Below, one piece after another: positions 61,821 through 64,000 of a stretch of DNA of 64,000 nucleotides (positions are counted from its first letter, which is position 1; each line of letters begins with the position of its first letter). The notes under the pieces were generated by a model. That model worked only from the letters and a program-made list of their open reading frames with translations, did no database searches and was not told where the DNA came from. A program made the translations under genes and the position numbers. This stretch comes from Acidimicrobiaceae bacterium (GTDB lineage Bacteria; Actinomycetota; Acidimicrobiia; Acidimicrobiales; Ilumatobacteraceae), in assembly GCA_016722025.1 (NCBI GenBank), contig JADKGZ010000004.1, positions 310,001-374,000 of the forward strand, in the 5' to 3' direction.

Positions 61821-62882
61821 TCAGGCGAGCCGGCCTCCTGTGCGCGGCTCGAACAGAATCACCTCCTCGATGCGCAGCGACACCTCCTCACCGCGCCGGT
61901 AGACGCGGCCGCCCGTCGCGACTTCCACCTCATCGAGGCCGGGGCCGTTGCCCAGTGCCACCGTGATGGTGCCGGTGACCGGGCTGGCCGCCGCGATCGT
62001 GCCGTGCACAGGGCCATCGGCCGCGACCCGCAACCACGTGGGCCGCATCACCACCAGCACCGCAGCACCCACGTGCTCGGCGAGCGACGGTCGCCACGCG
62101 CGCTGGCGGAACGACGGGTGCACGAGCCAGAACCCATCACCGTCACGCTCGACCAGAGCGCTCACGGTCGAGAGCCGACCGGTGCACGCGGCCGCCATCA
62201 GGGTGGCCGGTCGTTCGTAGATCTCCATCGGCGCGCCCACCTGCACCACGTGGCCGCCATCGAGCACGACCAACCGGTCGGCCAGCGACATCGCCTCGAC
62301 GGGGTCGTTCGTCGCGAGGAAGGTCGTCACGCCGTAGCCCTGCTGCAACGACCGCAGGTCGCGGCGCATGTGCTGCGAGAGCGGGGCGTCGAGGCGTGCG
62401 AGCGGTTCGTCGAGCAGCAGCACCGAGGGTACGTGCACCAGTGCGCGCGCGATCTGCACGAGCTGCGCCTCGCCCGCCGACAGGTCGCGCGGCGGGCGGG
62501 CGAGCAGTGCTTCGATGTGCAGTGCACGGGTCTCGGCAGCGACCCGTGTGGCGATGTCGTCCTCTGGGTGGTGGCGCAGCTCGAGTGGGAAGGCGATGTT
62601 ACGGCGCACGTCGCGGTGCGGGATCAGTTGCGGTGTCTGGAACACCATCGACACGTTGCGCTCGGCCGGAGCGGCGTCGGAGACGTCGACGCCGCCGATG
62701 CTGATCGCGCCGCTCGCGAGTGCTTCGACACCCGCGATCGCACGCAACAGCGTCGTCTTGCCAGCGCCGGAGGCACCGACCACGCCGATCATCTCGCCGT
62801 CGCCGACGACCAGGTTGACGTCGTCGAGCAACAGCACTGCGTCGTGCCGGACGCTGACGTGTTCGAGCGCAACGGTTGCCAT
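61821..62882 (-). CDS. ABC transporter ATP-binding protein, sugar (MsmK/UgpC) type
   Basis: A 353-residue ATPase with C-terminal TOBE-like domain. Walker A is GASGAGKT (36-43), the signature LSAGE (134-138), Walker B VLLLDE (154-159). The switch His is replaced by Asn (N192 in LATNDPVEAM). These depart from the canonical LSGGQ and THD, so ATP hydrolysis may be weak. No permease or binding protein adjoins; it may serve several transporters, as MsmK-type ATPases do. Confidence 0.9.
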   Translation of the reverse strand: MATVALEHVSVRHDAVLLLDDVNLVVGDGEMIGVVGASGAGKTTLLRAIAGVEALASGAISIGGVDVSDAAPAERNVSMVFQTPQLIPHRDVRRNIAFPLELRHHPEDDIATRVAAETRALHIEALLARPPRDLSAGEAQLVQIARALVHVPSVLLLDEPLARLDAPLSQHMRRDLRSLQQGYGVTTFLATNDPVEAMSLADRLVVLDGGHVVQVGAPMEIYERPATLMAAACTGRLSTVSALVERDGDGFWLVHPSFRQRAWRPSLAEHVGAAVLVVMRPTWLRVAADGPVHGTIAAASPVTGTITVALGNGPGLDEVEVATGGRVYRRGEEVSLRIEEVILFEPRTGGRLA

Positions 62883-62926
62883 GACGACCTCACCCCTCGA
62901 GGGTCACCGTACCGCCCGCCGCGCGA

Positions 62927-63346
62927 TCACCGAGCCCGCATCCGGTTGTTGCGTGGGTTGTGCTCCACCTCGGCGAGGCCGAGGGCTTCGAGCACCGGGG
63001 GAACGTAGTTCCCGAAGCGACCGCGCAGGCCCTTCTTGATGCCGTACCACCCACCGACCGGGTTGTCGGTGGCGCGGCCCCACGCCTCGACGGTGTCGGG
63101 AGCGGCCGGCTTCTGTTCATCGGCATTGCCCAACGCCATCCAGTCGTCCCGCTCGCGCAGCATCGCGTGCAGGTCGTCGATGCACCGCACGTGGTAGCGC
63201 AGCTCGGTCGCGCCCACCTGCACCACCAGTGCGGGTGGGTTCGCCTCGAGGTCGCGGTATGCCTCGAACTCGGACTTGCCCGGCGGCGTCGTCAGGATCC
63301 ACGGATCATCCGGGGTGCCGGCCCCCTCCACATCGTTCGTCGCCAT
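62927..63346 (-). CDS. Conserved hypothetical protein (DUF6855-like)
   Basis: A 139-residue soluble protein. DDPWILTTPPGKSEFEAYRD, then WMALGNADEQKPA, EAWGRATDNPVGGWYG and RGRFGNYVPPVLEALGLAE are the strongly conserved-looking parts. I recall similar actinobacterial proteins, but with no known role; the family name is from memory. AAGGGGA precedes ATG 63346. It is divergent from the WYL regulator and probably under its control. Confidence 0.75.
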   Translation of the reverse strand: MATNDVEGAGTPDDPWILTTPPGKSEFEAYRDLEANPPALVVQVGATELRYHVRCIDDLHAMLRERDDWMALGNADEQKPAAPDTVEAWGRATDNPVGGWYGIKKGLRGRFGNYVPPVLEALGLAEVEHNPRNNRMRAR

Positions 63347-63417
63347 CAGCGGTCCCCTTCTCGTCGGTGGTGGTCACTGTCGTGGTGACCGTCGTGACAA
63401 CAGTAGAGATCGAAAAC

Positions 63418-63432
63418 TGACATCTCTTGTCA
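63418..63432. promoter_or_regulatory. operator-like dyad TGACA-N5-TGTCA
   Basis: TGACA (63418-63422) and TGTCA (63428-63432) flank TCTCT between divergent genes. The position, 30 bases before the HTH-WYL start, suits autoregulation. A GGTCAC/GTGACC dyad (63372-63390) lies nearer the other gene. Confidence 0.5.
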
Positions 63433-63462
63433 TGAATTGATGGAACCTGCGAACATGGCGCG

Positions 63463-63992
63463 ATGCGCGCGGGCCGGCTGATCACCTTGCTGCTCATCCT
63501 GCAGCGGCGAGGGCGGGTCACGACCGGCGAGCTGGCCACCGAGCTGGAGGTCAGCGAGCGGACGGTGCTGCGCGACATCGAAGCACTCTCCGGAGCAGGC
63601 GTGCCGGTGTACGCCACCCGAGGCCCAGGCGGCGGGTTCCAGTTGCTCGATGGCTACGCGTCCGAGCTCACCGGCCCCACCGCCTGGCTGCCCAGCGCTC
63701 GCCGGCCCGGCGCGCAACGAGCACTGGTCCGTGTCACGCCGGAGGGCCGGCGCCTGGCGCGGTGCTCGGCCGGCTGCAACCGCTGCGCGTCCGGCGGCGG
63801 TCGTCGGCAGCCGACGACGGCTGGCTGGATGCCACGTTCCGGCTCGACACTCTCGAGAGCGCCGTCGTCGACATCATGTCGCTCGGCCCGCACATCCTCG
63901 TTCTCGAGCCCGCCGAGCTCCGTGAGCAGGTCGCCGATCGCGTCCATCGCACGTCACTGCTCTACGCGCAAGGGCCACGCCGACGGGACTAG
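63463..63992 (+). CDS. HTH/WYL transcription regulator (YafY-like), frameshifted
   Basis: A DeoR-type winged helix (LLLILQRRGRVTTGELA, VSERTVLRDIEAL, about 8-45) is followed by a short WYL-like part. The first frame runs to VTPEGRRLARC; the end, DGWLDATFRLDTL and VVDIMSLGPHILVLEP, lies in another frame. A missing base near 63755-63762 joins them, giving about 176 residues ending at TAG 63990. Short family members of this layout are known to me. The regulated gene is probably the one at 62927. Confidence 0.78.
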
Positions 63993-64000
63993 GGTTCGCG

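Overview
The window is a GC-rich (roughly two-thirds G+C by eye), densely coded bacterial chromosome segment. The gene content points to an actinobacterium: a WhiB regulator, a PafB/PafC pair, a DUF222/HNH (13E12-type) protein, an Rv1264-like adenylate cyclase, an F420-type LLM oxidoreductase, a WS/DGAT acyltransferase and many acyl-CoA enzymes. My best guess is an aerobic lipid- and amino-acid-using member of the Acidimicrobiia (Ilumatobacter-like); that placement is inference. I saw no rRNA, tRNA, CRISPR array, insertion sequence or prophage.

Layout. 0-3.2 kb: an HNH-nuclease gene behind a leaderless promoter carrying two LexA-type boxes, a whiB gene behind an AT-rich double dyad, an epoxide-hydrolase-like gene and a DnaQ-type exonuclease, with two low-complexity intergenic repeats. 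3.1-7.2 kb: hbd-pafB-pafC (minus) divergent from an RlmI-like methyltransferase. 7.3-15.4 kb: Tat-type PhoD lipoprotein plus a small membrane protein; a minus-strand row echA-hydrolase-pgl-pgi; a serine hydrolase and RarD. 15.5-20.5 kb: a complete branched-chain amino-acid ABC operon, livG-F-H-M-K. 20.6-29.2 kb: a 2OG-Fe(II) oxygenase, small lipoprotein, beta-lactamase-fold hydrolase, SDR, adenylate cyclase, LLM oxidoreductase, LarE, and a secreted ice-binding-type DUF3494 protein with an IPNTG sorting signal. 29.2-35.1 kb: an MttB-type methyltransferase with its TetR regulator behind a perfect palindrome, an EamA transporter with a His-rich tail coupled to a methyltransferase, a phytanoyl-CoA dioxygenase relative and a lipoprotein esterase. 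35.1-37.8 kb: Ndh-2 with an atypical disulfide-reductase-family flavoprotein. 37.9-49.4 kb: acyl-CoA and xenobiotic genes (acyl-CoA ligase, P450, thioesterase, enoyl-CoA hydratase with nitroreductase, acyl-CoA dehydrogenase with an HsaA-like flavoprotein). 49.4-53.6 kb: ArsR and SRPBCC genes divergent from a stand-alone clpP across paired operators, then acyl-CoA synthetase and SDR. 53.7-64 kb: acyl-CoA dehydrogenase, LapA-domain protein, hydrolase, Fe-S RecB-like nuclease with PAP2 phosphatase, WS/DGAT, SDR, GH1 glucosidase, an orphan sugar-type ABC ATPase and a WYL regulator.

Two patterns run through the whole window. Many genes begin 6-9 bases after a TAnnnT hexamer with no Shine-Dalgarno sequence, so leaderless transcription is common. 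Eight otherwise convincing genes carry one- or two-base indels, mostly in short homopolymer runs; every one returns to a whole number of codons and a family-like protein when corrected. I read these mainly as sequence errors, with real decay as the alternative.

The regulatory units most worth testing are the LexA-box HNH gene, the ArsR/SRPBCC-ClpP divergon, and the palindrome-controlled MttB-TetR pair.
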